Source: a virus
Length of the DNA: 59,716 bases
Direction: 5' to 3' (one strand)
IMG/VR virus record: IMGVR_UViG_3300022752_000076
Span: 1-59,716 of that record
The position numbers were made by a program, and so were the translations under genes. Of the stretch, positions 28,141 to 37,454 are shown piece after piece. Every line of letters starts with the position of its first letter. The stretch's first letter is position 1. Below the pieces are notes generated by a model that saw nothing but the letters and a program-made list of their open reading frames with translations, was not told the origin of the DNA and ran no database searches.

Positions 28141-29429
28141 AAGCTATTATTAGCAATAGAATTTACATGGATAATCCAGGTACAGCAGCTAGTAAATTTA
28201 TTATGAATACGCTTACCTATAAAATTCATAAAAATACTGGATCGAAAAAGTTTGTTAGTGTAGAAACTATTAAAAATTATAAAAGCTATAGTGCAGGTAT
28301 ACTTAGTGTGCCTCAGGGTCGTACAGATCTAATTCCTGAAGGATATGCTATAGTAGACAAACGCATAGTTAATCCAGTGCCTTTTCCAGCAGCTAAATAT
28401 GATCTAAGACCAGATCAACAAGAAATATACGATCAGGTTACAGATACATGTTTTATCAATGCTCTAGTAGGATGGGGTAAAACCTTTACAGCCCTACACA
28501 TTGCTCGTAAATGGGGTCAAAAAACACTAGTAATTACACATACTACTGCACTACGAGATCAATGGTACGAAGAAATAGGTGCACTGTTTGGTATTAGCCC
28601 TGGTGTAATAGGCAGCGGCAGCTTTGACATAGAAGATCACTTTATTGTAGTTGGCAATGTACAAAGCATAGTTAAAAACTTAGATAAAATTAACAAAGAG
28701 TTTGGGACTATAATCCTAGATGAAGCACATCACTGTCCAGCTACAACATTTAGCCAAACTATAGATAGTTTTCATGCTAGATATAGATTGGCACTTAGTG
28801 GTACAATGCAACGAAAAGATGGCAAACATGTATTATTTCAGGATTATTTTGGTACAACCATATTTAAACCTGAACAAGCTAATACTATTAATCCAGTAGT
28901 ACATCTAGTAAAAAGTAACATTGCGCTAAAGCACAATGTACCTTGGGTAGAAAAAATCAATGAACTAACGCAAAGCGAATATTATAGACGATATATTAGT
29001 GCGCTTGCTACATATCATATACAACATGGTCATAGTGTACTTGTTGTAGCAGATCGTGTTGAATTTTTGGAGAAAGTAAAAGAATATGTTGGAGAAACGT
29101 GTTTGTTGGTTACTGGCGACACCAGCTTTGAAGAACGGCAATATGCAAAAGAACAAATCCTCAGCAAAGCAAAAATGTGCATTGCTGGTAGCCGTCAAAT
29201 CTTCAGTGAAGGAATCTCAATCAACATACTTAGCTGCGTTATCCTAGCAGTACCAATGAGTAATGATAGTTTACTAGAACAGATTGTAGGCCGTATTATG
29301 CGACCACATCCAGGTAAGTTAGACCCTATAGTAGTAGACATTCAATTTAGTGGATGGGCTGATAAAAAGCAAAATACTGATAGGCTAGGCCTTTACATGA
29401 AAAAAGGCTGGGAAACTATATCGGTATAG
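28137..29429 (+). CDS. superfamily 2 DNA/RNA helicase, UvsW-like (430 aa)
   Basis: GTG start overlapping the previous stop. Motif Q/I region RPDQQEIYDQV then VGWGKTFTALHIA (Walker A), motif II ILDEAHHCPATTF (DEAH), motif III LSGTMQR, and late motifs LVVADRVEFLEKV, IAGSRQIFSEGISI and QIVGRIMRPHPGK (motif VI). T4 UvsW, which unwinds recombination intermediates, has the same layout and size. It is probably used in recombination-dependent replication along with the gp46/gp47-like proteins. Confidence 0.88.
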   Translation: MKAIISNRIYMDNPGTAASKFIMNTLTYKIHKNTGSKKFVSVETIKNYKSYSAGILSVPQGRTDLIPEGYAIVDKRIVNPVPFPAAKYDLRPDQQEIYDQVTDTCFINALVGWGKTFTALHIARKWGQKTLVITHTTALRDQWYEEIGALFGISPGVIGSGSFDIEDHFIVVGNVQSIVKNLDKINKEFGTIILDEAHHCPATTFSQTIDSFHARYRLALSGTMQRKDGKHVLFQDYFGTTIFKPEQANTINPVVHLVKSNIALKHNVPWVEKINELTQSEYYRRYISALATYHIQHGHSVLVVADRVEFLEKVKEYVGETCLLVTGDTSFEERQYAKEQILSKAKMCIAGSRQIFSEGISINILSCVILAVPMSNDSLLEQIVGRIMRPHPGKLDPIVVDIQFSGWADKKQNTDRLGLYMKKGWETISV

Positions 29430-29439
29430 AAATTTTAAC

Positions 29440-29468
29440 TTGTAGTAGTTAGTGTATTGTGTTATAAT
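29440..29468 (+). promoter_or_regulatory. sigma70-type promoter
   Basis: TTGTAG (29440-29445), 17-bp spacer, TATAAT (29463-29468). The ATG at 29474 coincides with the predicted start point, a second leaderless candidate. Confidence 0.78.
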
Positions 29469-29473
29469 ATATT

Positions 29474-29830
29474 ATGAATCAAAGAAAAAGTTTTCGTTTC
29501 AGCCTTGATAAATTGCTAAAATTAGCAAAAGGTGATGCAATAAAATTAGTTGAAATACTTGAAGCATATTACAAAGGATTTCAACATAACTTATCTGGTA
29601 GTAGTTATTTAACTAGTCCAGGACAACTATTCTTTGATCGTAACACAGATATACTATTTAAATCGCAGTATATACAACTAGCGGCACGTAGAAGTTATCA
29701 GCAATACATAGATTTAGGTTACAAACACTTAGACTTATCTTATTATCCAGACCTAAAAATAGACGCAATAAAATACAATCCGCTACTAACAATTGACAAC
29801 AATAAATTATATTTCAAATACGAGGAATAA
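29474..29830 (+). CDS. hypothetical protein (118 aa)
   Basis: Basic N-terminus (MNQRKSFRFSLDKLLKLAKG) and aromatic C-terminal half (LDLSYYPDLKIDAIKYNPLL). Directly upstream of the probable SSB, whose ATG follows its stop immediately. Unknown family; possibly a replication accessory factor by position. Confidence 0.6.
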   Translation: MNQRKSFRFSLDKLLKLAKGDAIKLVEILEAYYKGFQHNLSGSSYLTSPGQLFFDRNTDILFKSQYIQLAARRSYQQYIDLGYKHLDLSYYPDLKIDAIKYNPLLTIDNNKLYFKYEE

Positions 29831-30469
29831 ATGGCACTTAGCTTTAAACAAACAAAAGGTAAAGCAGCTACAAACAAAGTAGAAACTTACGAATATAAAG
29901 ACGGTGAAAATACCGTTAGACTAGTTGGCGGAGTTTTGCCACGTTATATTTACTGGACTAAAGGCACTAATAACAAGGATATTCCTATCGAGTGCTTGGC
30001 CTTTAGCCGTGACAAAGAGAAGTTTGACAATCTAGAAAAAGATCATGTGCCCGATTATTTTCCAGATTTGAAATGCAGCTGGAGCTACTCAATTAATTGT
30101 ATCGATCCTAAAGATGGTCGTGTTAAGGCACTAAATCTTAAAAAGAAATTGTTTGAACAAATTCTTACAGCAGCAGAAGATTTAGGTGATCCTACAGACT
30201 ATGATACAGGTTGGGACGTAGTATTTAAGCGTAATAAAACTGGCCCACTTGCATTTAATGTTGAATATACACTACAAGTATTACGTTGCAAGCCTCGTGC
30301 CCTTAGTGACAGCGAAAGAGCAGCAGCTGATAGTGCACAAAACATTGATGAAAAGTTTCCAAGACCTACAGCAGATGAAGTCAAAGCTCTTCTAGAAAAG
30401 ATTACCACTGCTCAGGATGATGACGGTGGTGATGCATCAGAGCAAGAAGCTATCAAAGAGTTAGGTTAA
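29831..30469 (+). CDS. probable single-stranded DNA-binding protein (212 aa)
   Basis: ATG with GAGGAA upstream. The N-terminus is basic (MALSFKQTKGKAATNKVETY); a middle OB-like region has many strands (ENTVRLVGGVLPRYIYWTKG, VEYTLQVLRC); and the C-terminus is acidic (TTAQDDDGGDASEQEAIKEL), as in T4 gp32 and T7 gp2.5, where the tail binds partners. Position between the helicase and the gp47/gp46-like genes and a terminator of its own fit an abundant SSB. The family match itself is only inferred. Confidence 0.65.
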   Translation: MALSFKQTKGKAATNKVETYEYKDGENTVRLVGGVLPRYIYWTKGTNNKDIPIECLAFSRDKEKFDNLEKDHVPDYFPDLKCSWSYSINCIDPKDGRVKALNLKKKLFEQILTAAEDLGDPTDYDTGWDVVFKRNKTGPLAFNVEYTLQVLRCKPRALSDSERAAADSAQNIDEKFPRPTADEVKALLEKITTAQDDDGGDASEQEAIKELG

Positions 30470-30474
30470 CATGT

Positions 30475-30506
30475 GGCCCAGTAATTTCGGTTACTGGGCC
30501 ATTCTA
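30475..30506 (+). terminator. hairpin terminator after the SSB gene
   Basis: GGCCCAGTAA (30475-30484), loop TTTCGG, TTACTGGGCC (30491-30500), followed by ATTCTATTT. Confidence 0.8.
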
Positions 30507-30518
30507 TTTGGAACTACA

Positions 30519-31478
30519 ATGAAAGTACTATTTACAGCAGATATACATATAAAATTAGGACAGAAAAATGTGCCACAAGATTGGGCTAGAAATAGGTACA
30601 ATTTATTGTGGCAACAACTAGCAGTGCAACAAATTAAAGCCGACCTATTTGTTATAGGCGGCGATGTATTTGATAAATTGCCTAGTATGGAAGAACTGGA
30701 AATTTACTTTGACTTAATCAATCATTGTAATATTAATACAATTATTTATAGCGGTAACCATGAAGCCGTTAAAAAGTCTACAACTTTTATGACTAATTTG
30801 GCTAAAGCTACTAATAAAATGAACAGAAAAGTTATTGTAGTAGACGATTACTATAGTGACTACGGTATTGAATTTGTTCCCTACAATAAACTAAAAGACT
30901 TTGAACAGGCTAATCCGTGGCCAGAAGGTGGACAAATATTATGTACACATGTTCGTGGAGCTATTCCACCACATGTAACCCCCGAAGTAGATTTAAATAT
31001 TTTTAGCGGCTGGGATGTTGTCCTAGCCGGAGACTTACACAGTTATGAAAATTGTCAGCTCAATATTCTCTATCCCGGTAGTCCTGTTACTACTAGCTTT
31101 CATCGTCAACTTGTTGACACAGGTGTTATCTTACTAGATACAGATACACTAAAACATCAGTGGCTAAAACTAGAGCTGCCTCAGCTTATAAGAAAAACAG
31201 TTAGCGCTAGTGACCCTAAACCGCCAACACCGTATCATCATACAATTTATCAAGTTGAGGGTGATTTACAGGAGTTGGGGGAATTAGAGGACAGCGAACT
31301 AATTGATCGTAAGGTAATTAAACGTACCAGCGATGTACAACTTATGTTAGACAATAATATGAGTTTGCTAGAAGAAGTAAGAGAATACTTGCGCTATATA
31401 CTTGCCCTGCCTGAAGAAGTTGTAGAGCGTGCTGCAGTTGAGGTGCAAAATCAGTTGGATAAAATAGAACATGACTGA
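30519..31478 (+). CDS. SbcD/gp47-like recombination nuclease subunit (319 aa)
   Basis: Metallophosphatase motifs in order: FTADIHIKLG, VIGGDVFDKLP, YSGNHEAVKK, then ILCTHVRGAIPPH and LAGDLHSYENC. These are the Mre11/SbcD/T4 gp47 signatures with metal-binding Asp, His, Asn and Asp. It pairs with the SbcC/gp46-like ATPase at 31634 to process DNA ends. The ATG at 30519 follows the terminator of the SSB gene. Confidence 0.92.
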   Translation: MKVLFTADIHIKLGQKNVPQDWARNRYNLLWQQLAVQQIKADLFVIGGDVFDKLPSMEELEIYFDLINHCNINTIIYSGNHEAVKKSTTFMTNLAKATNKMNRKVIVVDDYYSDYGIEFVPYNKLKDFEQANPWPEGGQILCTHVRGAIPPHVTPEVDLNIFSGWDVVLAGDLHSYENCQLNILYPGSPVTTSFHRQLVDTGVILLDTDTLKHQWLKLELPQLIRKTVSASDPKPPTPYHHTIYQVEGDLQELGELEDSELIDRKVIKRTSDVQLMLDNNMSLLEEVREYLRYILALPEEVVERAAVEVQNQLDKIEHD

Positions 31479-31665
31479 GTTTTATCATCCTAATATGATT
31501 TATGTAGCTAAAATAATTGCTGAACGACACTGCGGTAAGCAAGAATGTTGGCCTGACTACTATGATGAAGCCACTAATATTATATTGCTTGTAGAACAAT
31601 TGGGCTTTTTAAATAAAAAGAAATTCTGGAAAAATGATAACAATCAAAGAACTACGTTGGAGTAA
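31471..31665 (+). CDS. hypothetical protein (64 aa)
   Basis: Sits between and overlaps both the gp47- and gp46-like genes. Small and soluble (HPNMIYVAKIIAERHCG, WPDYYDEATNIILLVEQL). The tight overlaps support a real gene, perhaps with a role in the same complex. No family recognised. Confidence 0.55.
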   Translation: MTEFYHPNMIYVAKIIAERHCGKQECWPDYYDEATNIILLVEQLGFLNKKKFWKNDNNQRTTLE

Positions 31666-33436
31666 TTGTTTTAGTTATGGAGCTAACAATGTTATCAACT
31701 TTGTAAAAGCTCCATTAACGCAATTAGTTGGAAAAAATGGGCACGGTAAAAGCAGTATTGCCCTAATACTAGAAGAAGTGCTGTTTAATAAAAACAGTAA
31801 GGGTATTAAAAAGTCCGACATACTTAACAGATATATCAAAGAAAAAACTTATAGTATTGAGCTTGACCTAGAACGGGATGGAAACGAGTATACTATTCGC
31901 TGTACTCGTGGCACGCAACAAACAGTTAAATTATTAAAAAATGGTCAAGATATTAGTGCACACACTGCTACACAAACCTATAAAATTGTAGAAGATATTA
32001 TAGGCATTGATCATAAAAGTTTTGCACAAATTGTTTACCAATCAAATGCTAGCAGCTTAGAGTTTTTAACTAGTGCTGATACGGCTCGCAAAAAGTTTTT
32101 AATTGAAATATTAAACTTAACTAAATATACTAAAGCCAGTGAAGTATTTAAAGATATTTCTCTAGAGCTAGGCAAAGAAATTAGTGAGTGTCAAGCCAAA
32201 ATTACTACTATTAATAATTGGTTAAACAAGTATGAAAACAGTGATTTAACTACTAAAAGTTTTCAACTAGTAGATACCGTAGACGATAAATTGCCCAGGC
32301 AAGTAACAGAGCTAGAATTAGAAATTGCTAATCTAGATAAAACAAATCGCAAGATTATACAAAATAATACCTATAAGCAGCAACTAGCTAATATAGATTT
32401 AGCTATTCCTGGGCCGGCTAAAGTAAGTTTACAGCGTATTAAAGAATTGCAACAAGCTCAGGCTGAGCACATGAAAACTGTGCGTGATGGTGAAGCGTTT
32501 ATTAAAAAGTTAAATAGCTTACACGGTGTTTGTCCAACTTGTTTTAGTAACATTGATGAAAATAAAGTTGCAGAACTAGTCAATGAAAAAACTAGTGAAG
32601 TAGAAAGTGCTAGAGCTAGTGCAGCCAATGCACTAATAATTAGCAATGAACTAGAACAGCAGGACAAAGCCTATCAACACTCTGTTAAACAACAAACAGA
32701 GTGGGAAAAATTACACTTATTAATAGACAATACTCTGCCGGAAAAGACTGTATTAAAAGACGAGCTACAAACAAAGTATAACCTATTAGCTAAAACGCTG
32801 CAAGAAACGCAACAGCGAATTAAGCAAGCTGAAGAACATAATTTAAAAGTTCAACAGCATAATAGCCGTGTAGACACTATTAAGCAACAGCTTAAAGAAA
32901 TGTCAGAAGAGCTAGAAGAGCACAGCTACCAGCTAAATATTATGAATGAGCGAATGAGTATACTACAAGTACTCACCAAGACTTTTTCAACTACTGGACT
33001 AGTAGCATATAAGATAGAGTGTTTAGTAAAAGACCTAGAAGATATAACTAATCGCTATTTAGTTGATCTTAGTGATGGCAGATTTCAAATTAGCTTTAAG
33101 GTAAATAGTAGTGATAAACTAAATGTTATTGTTACAGATAATGGTAAAGACATAGACATAAATGCACTTAGTGGTGGCGAAAAAGCCAGGGTAAATGTAG
33201 CAACATTACTAGCAATTAGAAAACTAATGCAAACACTCAGTAGCAGCCGTATCAACCTACTTATCTTAGATGAAACCGTAGAAGCGCTAGATGTGGACGG
33301 TAAAGAAAAACTAGTAGAAGTATTATTAGGTGAAGAACACCTAAATACGTTTTTAGTTAGTCACGGCTTCAGCCACCCATTGTTAGAGAAGATTAATGTT
33401 GTCAAGCGTAATAACCTATCTCGTATTGAAGGATAA
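31634..33436 (+). CDS. SbcC/gp46-like recombination ATPase (600 aa)
   Basis: N-terminal Walker A VGKNGHGKSSIALILEEVLF (about residues 33-52), then coiled coil arms around a CPTCF zinc-hook-like motif near residue 300, and a C-terminal ABC signature LSGGEKARVNVATLLA with Walker B LLILDETVEALD. This is the Rad50/SbcC layout in the shorter T4 gp46 form. It forms a nuclease complex with the gp47-like protein and is needed for recombination-dependent replication and host DNA breakdown in T4 (family knowledge). Confidence 0.93.
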   Translation: MITIKELRWSNCFSYGANNVINFVKAPLTQLVGKNGHGKSSIALILEEVLFNKNSKGIKKSDILNRYIKEKTYSIELDLERDGNEYTIRCTRGTQQTVKLLKNGQDISAHTATQTYKIVEDIIGIDHKSFAQIVYQSNASSLEFLTSADTARKKFLIEILNLTKYTKASEVFKDISLELGKEISECQAKITTINNWLNKYENSDLTTKSFQLVDTVDDKLPRQVTELELEIANLDKTNRKIIQNNTYKQQLANIDLAIPGPAKVSLQRIKELQQAQAEHMKTVRDGEAFIKKLNSLHGVCPTCFSNIDENKVAELVNEKTSEVESARASAANALIISNELEQQDKAYQHSVKQQTEWEKLHLLIDNTLPEKTVLKDELQTKYNLLAKTLQETQQRIKQAEEHNLKVQQHNSRVDTIKQQLKEMSEELEEHSYQLNIMNERMSILQVLTKTFSTTGLVAYKIECLVKDLEDITNRYLVDLSDGRFQISFKVNSSDKLNVIVTDNGKDIDINALSGGEKARVNVATLLAIRKLMQTLSSSRINLLILDETVEALDVDGKEKLVEVLLGEEHLNTFLVSHGFSHPLLEKINVVKRNNLSRIEG

Positions 33437-33437
33437 T

Positions 33438-33623
33438 ATGAGCAAAAAGCATTATGAAAAGATTATGAGTCGTCGTGGTAAACGCGTAGAAAAAGTAGTA
33501 GAACTACTAGAGCAACAAGCACTAGATGATATTGAACCAAAAACACTTTATACAGATAGTAGTGGTAATATAGACTGGACTAGGCTAGCTAAACATGTTC
33601 GTGAGGCCACTAGTGGTAGATAG
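33438..33623 (+). CDS. hypothetical basic protein (61 aa)
   Basis: AAGGA upstream of the ATG. Begins MSKKHYEKIMSRRGKRVEKV; a small basic helical protein. Its end overlaps the nuclease gene. It could bind DNA, but nothing more can be said. Confidence 0.58.
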   Translation: MSKKHYEKIMSRRGKRVEKVVELLEQQALDDIEPKTLYTDSSGNIDWTRLAKHVREATSGR

Positions 33624-34074
33624 TCGTCAAAAGGGTGCACGCACAGAAACACTAGCACGTGACATGTTGCGTAAGCATACCGGCTTAAATTGGGAAAGAG
33701 TACCTGGGTCAGGTGCTCTTGACCCTAAACATCAGCTTAAAGGTGATCTTTACGTGCCAGGGCATACAAATAGGTTTTGTGTTGAGGTAAAAGGCTATGC
33801 TGACGATCATATTAACAGCGGGTTATTAACTCATAAAACTCCACAGTTAATCGAGTGGTGGCAGCAAACGCAGCGTCAAGCCCTACAAGTAGATAAACTA
33901 CCACTACTTATATTTAAGCATGACCGCAGCAAATTGTTTGTGGCTACCGTAGTATTTGACGATGATGCATTATTGGAGAAACGCTGGCTAATGTATAATG
34001 CAGAAGACTATGAGTTTTATATTTTCCTATTAGAAGATTGGCTTAACATAAGCACACTTAAATTTATATCTTGA
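33613..34074 (+). CDS. PD-(D/E)xK nuclease, probable Holliday junction resolvase-type (153 aa)
   Basis: GTG at 33613 has GAGG six bases upstream; an earlier ATG (33595) is possible. The fold signature is clear: SRQKGARTETLARDMLRKH (helix with Glu), NWERVPGSGALDPKHQLKGDLYV (catalytic Asp) and RFCVEVKGYAD (ExK). Similar phage and archaeal enzymes are Hjc-like resolvases or general nucleases. Located with the recombination genes, it likely resolves branched DNA. Confidence 0.75.
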   Translation: MVDSRQKGARTETLARDMLRKHTGLNWERVPGSGALDPKHQLKGDLYVPGHTNRFCVEVKGYADDHINSGLLTHKTPQLIEWWQQTQRQALQVDKLPLLIFKHDRSKLFVATVVFDDDALLEKRWLMYNAEDYEFYIFLLEDWLNISTLKFIS

Positions 34075-34099
34075 TTTTATTTATCAACAGTGATATAAT
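34071..34099 (+). promoter_or_regulatory. sigma70-type promoter
   Basis: TTGATT (34071-34076), 17-bp spacer, TATAAT (34094-34099), overlapping the resolvase stop; drives exonuclease, dUTPase and RNR. Confidence 0.78.
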
Positions 34100-34124
34100 A
34101 ATAGATTACACTCTAAAAAATGAT

Positions 34125-34961
34125 ATGAAACCTTTCAAACAATTTGAAACAACTGAAAACACATTGATGATAGTCGATGCACTTAATCTTGCGTTTCGTT
34201 ATAAACATAATAACGCTAGAGATTTTGCCGAGGACTACTTACGCACTGTTGAAAGCCTAAAAAAGAGCTATAAAGCCAAGTGGGTTATTATTGCCGCAGA
34301 TCAAGGATCTAGCAGCTACAGAAAAAATATTTATCCACTGTACAAACAAAATCGCAAAGATAAGTATGATAGTCAAACTGAGGCCGAACGCCTAGAGTTT
34401 GAATTGTTTTTTGAAGATTTTACTAGTACACTTGAACTATTAACTGAACACTATCCAGTATTAAGATTTCAAGGTGTTGAAGCAGATGACATTGCTGCTT
34501 ATATTGTCAGCAAAAAACGTAGATTAGCACTTGATGAAATTTGGTTAATGAGCAGTGATAAAGATTGGGATTTACTAATTAAACCAGGAGTTAACAGATT
34601 TAGTTATGTTACAAGAAAAGAAACTACTTGGGAAACTTGGAGCGATCAGTACCCATTTGAACCCGAACAATATATTTCTGTTAAGTGTCTTATGGGCGAT
34701 AGTGGCGATAATGTCCCTGGTATTGCTGGCGTTGGACCTAAACGTGCTCAGCAGCTTGTTGAAGAGTATGGTACTACCTGGGATATTATTAACAGTATTC
34801 CTCTACAAGGTCGCTATAAATATATCCAAGCAATCAATGAAAACAGAGAACAACTAGAACTCAACTACCAACTTATGGATCTTGTTACCTATTGTAAGGA
34901 TGCAATAGGTACTGAGAATTGTAAACAAATTGACGAAATCTTAGAGTTAGCTATAAAATGA
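34125..34961 (+). CDS. 5'-3' exonuclease / flap endonuclease (278 aa)
   Basis: PIN/FEN fold: LMIVDALNLAFRYKH (first Asp), IIAADQGSSSYRKNIYPLYKQNRKD, QGVEADDIAAYIVS (catalytic acids), LMSSDKDWDLLI, CLMGDSGDNVPGIAGVGPKRAQQL (metal site and H3TH). This is the separate equivalent of the exonuclease domain missing in the phage PolA, like T4 RNase H or T5 D15. The ATG at 34125 lies downstream of a promoter, so the longer upstream frame is not used here. Confidence 0.92.
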   Translation: MKPFKQFETTENTLMIVDALNLAFRYKHNNARDFAEDYLRTVESLKKSYKAKWVIIAADQGSSSYRKNIYPLYKQNRKDKYDSQTEAERLEFELFFEDFTSTLELLTEHYPVLRFQGVEADDIAAYIVSKKRRLALDEIWLMSSDKDWDLLIKPGVNRFSYVTRKETTWETWSDQYPFEPEQYISVKCLMGDSGDNVPGIAGVGPKRAQQLVEEYGTTWDIINSIPLQGRYKYIQAINENREQLELNYQLMDLVTYCKDAIGTENCKQIDEILELAIK

Positions 34962-35443
34962 AACAAACTACAGAATTTTTTAATATTAATAAAAACTACG
35001 ATCATAACCGTGATGCAGTAATTACACAAGTTGTAGAGTGCAGAGTAGACAATGCTGCCTACTTGCCCAAACGTGCTAATGCTACAGATGCAGGAGCAGA
35101 CTTACGCAGCACCGAAAAGTGTGAAATTTATCCTGGAGAAACAAAACTCTTAGATACTGGTGTAGCGGTCAAAATTCCACAGGGCTACGGCGGGTTCATC
35201 TTTAATAGATCGGGACAAGGCCTCAAGGGAATTATTCTGCTTAATGGCGTAGGCGTTATTGACAGTGATTATCGTGGAAATATAAAAATCGCACTAAAAA
35301 ATATTAGTGAAAACAGATACCAAATAGAAGTTGGCGAGAGAATTGCACAATTGGTTATTATGCCAATTATTTTATGCGATTTTGTCGACAGCTGGAATGA
35401 TACAGAACGCGGTACTGGAGGATTTGGCAGTACCGGAAAATAG
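34958..35443 (+). CDS. dut: dUTP diphosphatase
   Basis: All five trimeric dUTPase motifs are present: ATDAGADLRS, NRSGQGLKGI, GVIDSDYRG, ERIAQLVIMP and RGTGGFGSTG (C-terminal P-loop-like). It turns dUTP into dUMP, feeding ThyX and preventing uracil incorporation. 161 aa, with about 30 extra N-terminal residues. ATGA overlap with the exonuclease gene. Confidence 0.96.
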   Translation: MKQTTEFFNINKNYDHNRDAVITQVVECRVDNAAYLPKRANATDAGADLRSTEKCEIYPGETKLLDTGVAVKIPQGYGGFIFNRSGQGLKGIILLNGVGVIDSDYRGNIKIALKNISENRYQIEVGERIAQLVIMPIILCDFVDSWNDTERGTGGFGSTGK

Positions 35444-35451
35444 GAGATATT

Positions 35452-37416
35452 ATGCAGGTAAGCACACGCGCACAGGTAATTACTCGTCGAACCTATAACA
35501 GGCCCACTAGCGACGACGGTAAACAATTTGAAACATGGGCACAAACAATCAGACGAGTACGTGATCATCAACACTGGCTGTGGGAGCGCAGCGTAGGTCG
35601 TCAGCTATACTTTAATGAAGTAGCCGAACTAGAACAGCTAGAAGAACTAATGCTAGCTAGAAAAGTATTAATGAGTGGGCGCACATTATGGCTAGGTGGT
35701 ACAGCTGTAGCACAAACTCGTGAAGCATCGCAGTTTAATTGTAGCTTTACACAGGTAGAAACAGTATATGATGTAGTTGACGTATTATGGTTGTTGCTAC
35801 AAGGTTGTGGTGTAGGGTTCAAACCCATTGTAGGTACACTTAATGGATTCTCAAAGCCAATCAAAAATATTCAAGTTGTTAAAAGCCAACGAACAGCTAA
35901 GGGCGGACTTGAACACAATGTTGAAACCTGGGATAACAACACAAAAACTTGGACAATACAAGTTGGAGACAGTGCAGAAGCCTGGGCTAAATCTATCGGC
36001 AAGCTCCTTGCTGGCAAATGGCCTGCTGATACTCTTGTGCTTGATTTTAGTCAGCTCAGACCTGCTGGGGAAAGGTTAAAAGGATATGGATGGATTAGCA
36101 GTGGTGACAGTGCTATCTCAAAAGCTTATGTTGCAATTGCCAACATACTTAATGGTAGGGCTGATAGCCTTCTCACTAGGATGGATATTCTGGATATTGT
36201 TAACCATCTCGGAACGATCTTGTCCAGTCGTAGATCGGCTGAAATTGCTCTTTTCGACTATGGTCAACCGGAGTGGGAAGAATTTGCAATAGCTAAAAAA
36301 GATTTTTGGTTGTATGGTCGTGAGCATCGTCAGCAGTCAAATAATAGTCTTGTATTCAAAGAAAAGCCTACTAGAAGTGAATTAAAGCATATATTTAATC
36401 TTATGCAGGAGGCTGGCGGTAGTGAGCCAGGATTTATCAATGAACAAGAAGCTCTTAGACGTGCTCCGTGGTTTAAAGGAGCGAATCCCTGTGTCGAAAT
36501 CTTATTGGGAAACAAAAGCTTCTGTAACCTTACAGAAACGGACATCTCCAAGTTTAAAGGTGATACTGCCGGATTACATGATGCGATCAGACTCGCTGCC
36601 AGGGCAAATTATCGTCAGACCTGTGTTAATCTTAAAGACGGGATCTTACAAGAAGCGTGGCACCTTAACAACTATTTCCTACGTCTCTGCGGGGTTGGTT
36701 TAACAGGTATTGCAATGCGTCCAGATATGAATAGCTATGACTATGAATATCTTAAACGCACGGCAACTAGTGCAGCTATTAGCATGGCGGATGAATTAGG
36801 CCTACCACGTCCTAAAAATGTTACCTGCGTTAAGCCGTCTGGAACATTATCAAAGATCATGGACTGTACAGAAGGCGTGCACAAGCCACTAGGCAAATAC
36901 ATTTTCAATAATGTGCAATTTAGTACTTATGATCCTGTTATTCCACTAATGCGTGAAGCAGGCTATAAAGTAATGAATCATCCAACTGATCCTACTGGCG
37001 TTCTAGTAACATTCCCAGTAGAATGGAAAGATGTACCATTTCATAAGGAAAACGGCAAAGAAGTTAATCTTGAAAGTGCAGTGCATCAACTAGAGCGGTA
37101 CAAAATGTTACAAACTAGTTGGACGCAACAAAATACATCGGTAACTATTAGTTATGACACTAGTGAGGTTAATGATATTATAGATTGGTTGTTGAATAAC
37201 TGGGACTGTTATGTAGGTGTTAGTTTCATCTATAGAACTGATCCAACTAAAACAGCTAAAGATTTAGGGTATTTATACCTACCTCAAGAAGTTGTAGATG
37301 AGTACACGTTTAAACACTATGTACAAGACCTAAAACCTGTTAGTTTAGAAAACGCTAATAGTTTTGACGAATTGTTAGATGATGAGTGCGTTAGCGGAGT
37401 TTGTCCCGTTAAATAA
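35452..37416 (+). CDS. nrdJ: class II (B12-dependent) ribonucleotide reductase
   Basis: 654 aa. The reductase barrel shows MSGRTLWLGGTAVA, REASQFNCSF (first redox Cys), the LLLQGCGVGF segment, NPCVEILLGNKSFCNL (N-C-E active site, second Cys), KPSGTLSKIMDC, and at the end DDECVSGVCPVK (C-terminal redox Cys pair). This matches monomeric adenosylcobalamin-dependent enzymes that reduce NTPs. There is no second subunit gene in the window, consistent with class II. It depends on B12 supplied by the host. A terminator follows. Confidence 0.93.
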   Translation: MQVSTRAQVITRRTYNRPTSDDGKQFETWAQTIRRVRDHQHWLWERSVGRQLYFNEVAELEQLEELMLARKVLMSGRTLWLGGTAVAQTREASQFNCSFTQVETVYDVVDVLWLLLQGCGVGFKPIVGTLNGFSKPIKNIQVVKSQRTAKGGLEHNVETWDNNTKTWTIQVGDSAEAWAKSIGKLLAGKWPADTLVLDFSQLRPAGERLKGYGWISSGDSAISKAYVAIANILNGRADSLLTRMDILDIVNHLGTILSSRRSAEIALFDYGQPEWEEFAIAKKDFWLYGREHRQQSNNSLVFKEKPTRSELKHIFNLMQEAGGSEPGFINEQEALRRAPWFKGANPCVEILLGNKSFCNLTETDISKFKGDTAGLHDAIRLAARANYRQTCVNLKDGILQEAWHLNNYFLRLCGVGLTGIAMRPDMNSYDYEYLKRTATSAAISMADELGLPRPKNVTCVKPSGTLSKIMDCTEGVHKPLGKYIFNNVQFSTYDPVIPLMREAGYKVMNHPTDPTGVLVTFPVEWKDVPFHKENGKEVNLESAVHQLERYKMLQTSWTQQNTSVTISYDTSEVNDIIDWLLNNWDCYVGVSFIYRTDPTKTAKDLGYLYLPQEVVDEYTFKHYVQDLKPVSLENANSFDELLDDECVSGVCPVK

Positions 37417-37452
37417 AAAAAGCCCAGTAGATTGCTCTACTGGGCTTTTTTC
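37415..37452. terminator. bidirectional terminator between opposing gene blocks
   Basis: A run of A, AAGCCCAGTAGA (37420-37431), loop TTGC, TCTACTGGGCTT (37436-37447), then T run. It can end both the RNR transcript (plus) and the tail/lysis block (minus). Confidence 0.92.
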
Positions 37453-37454
37453 TT

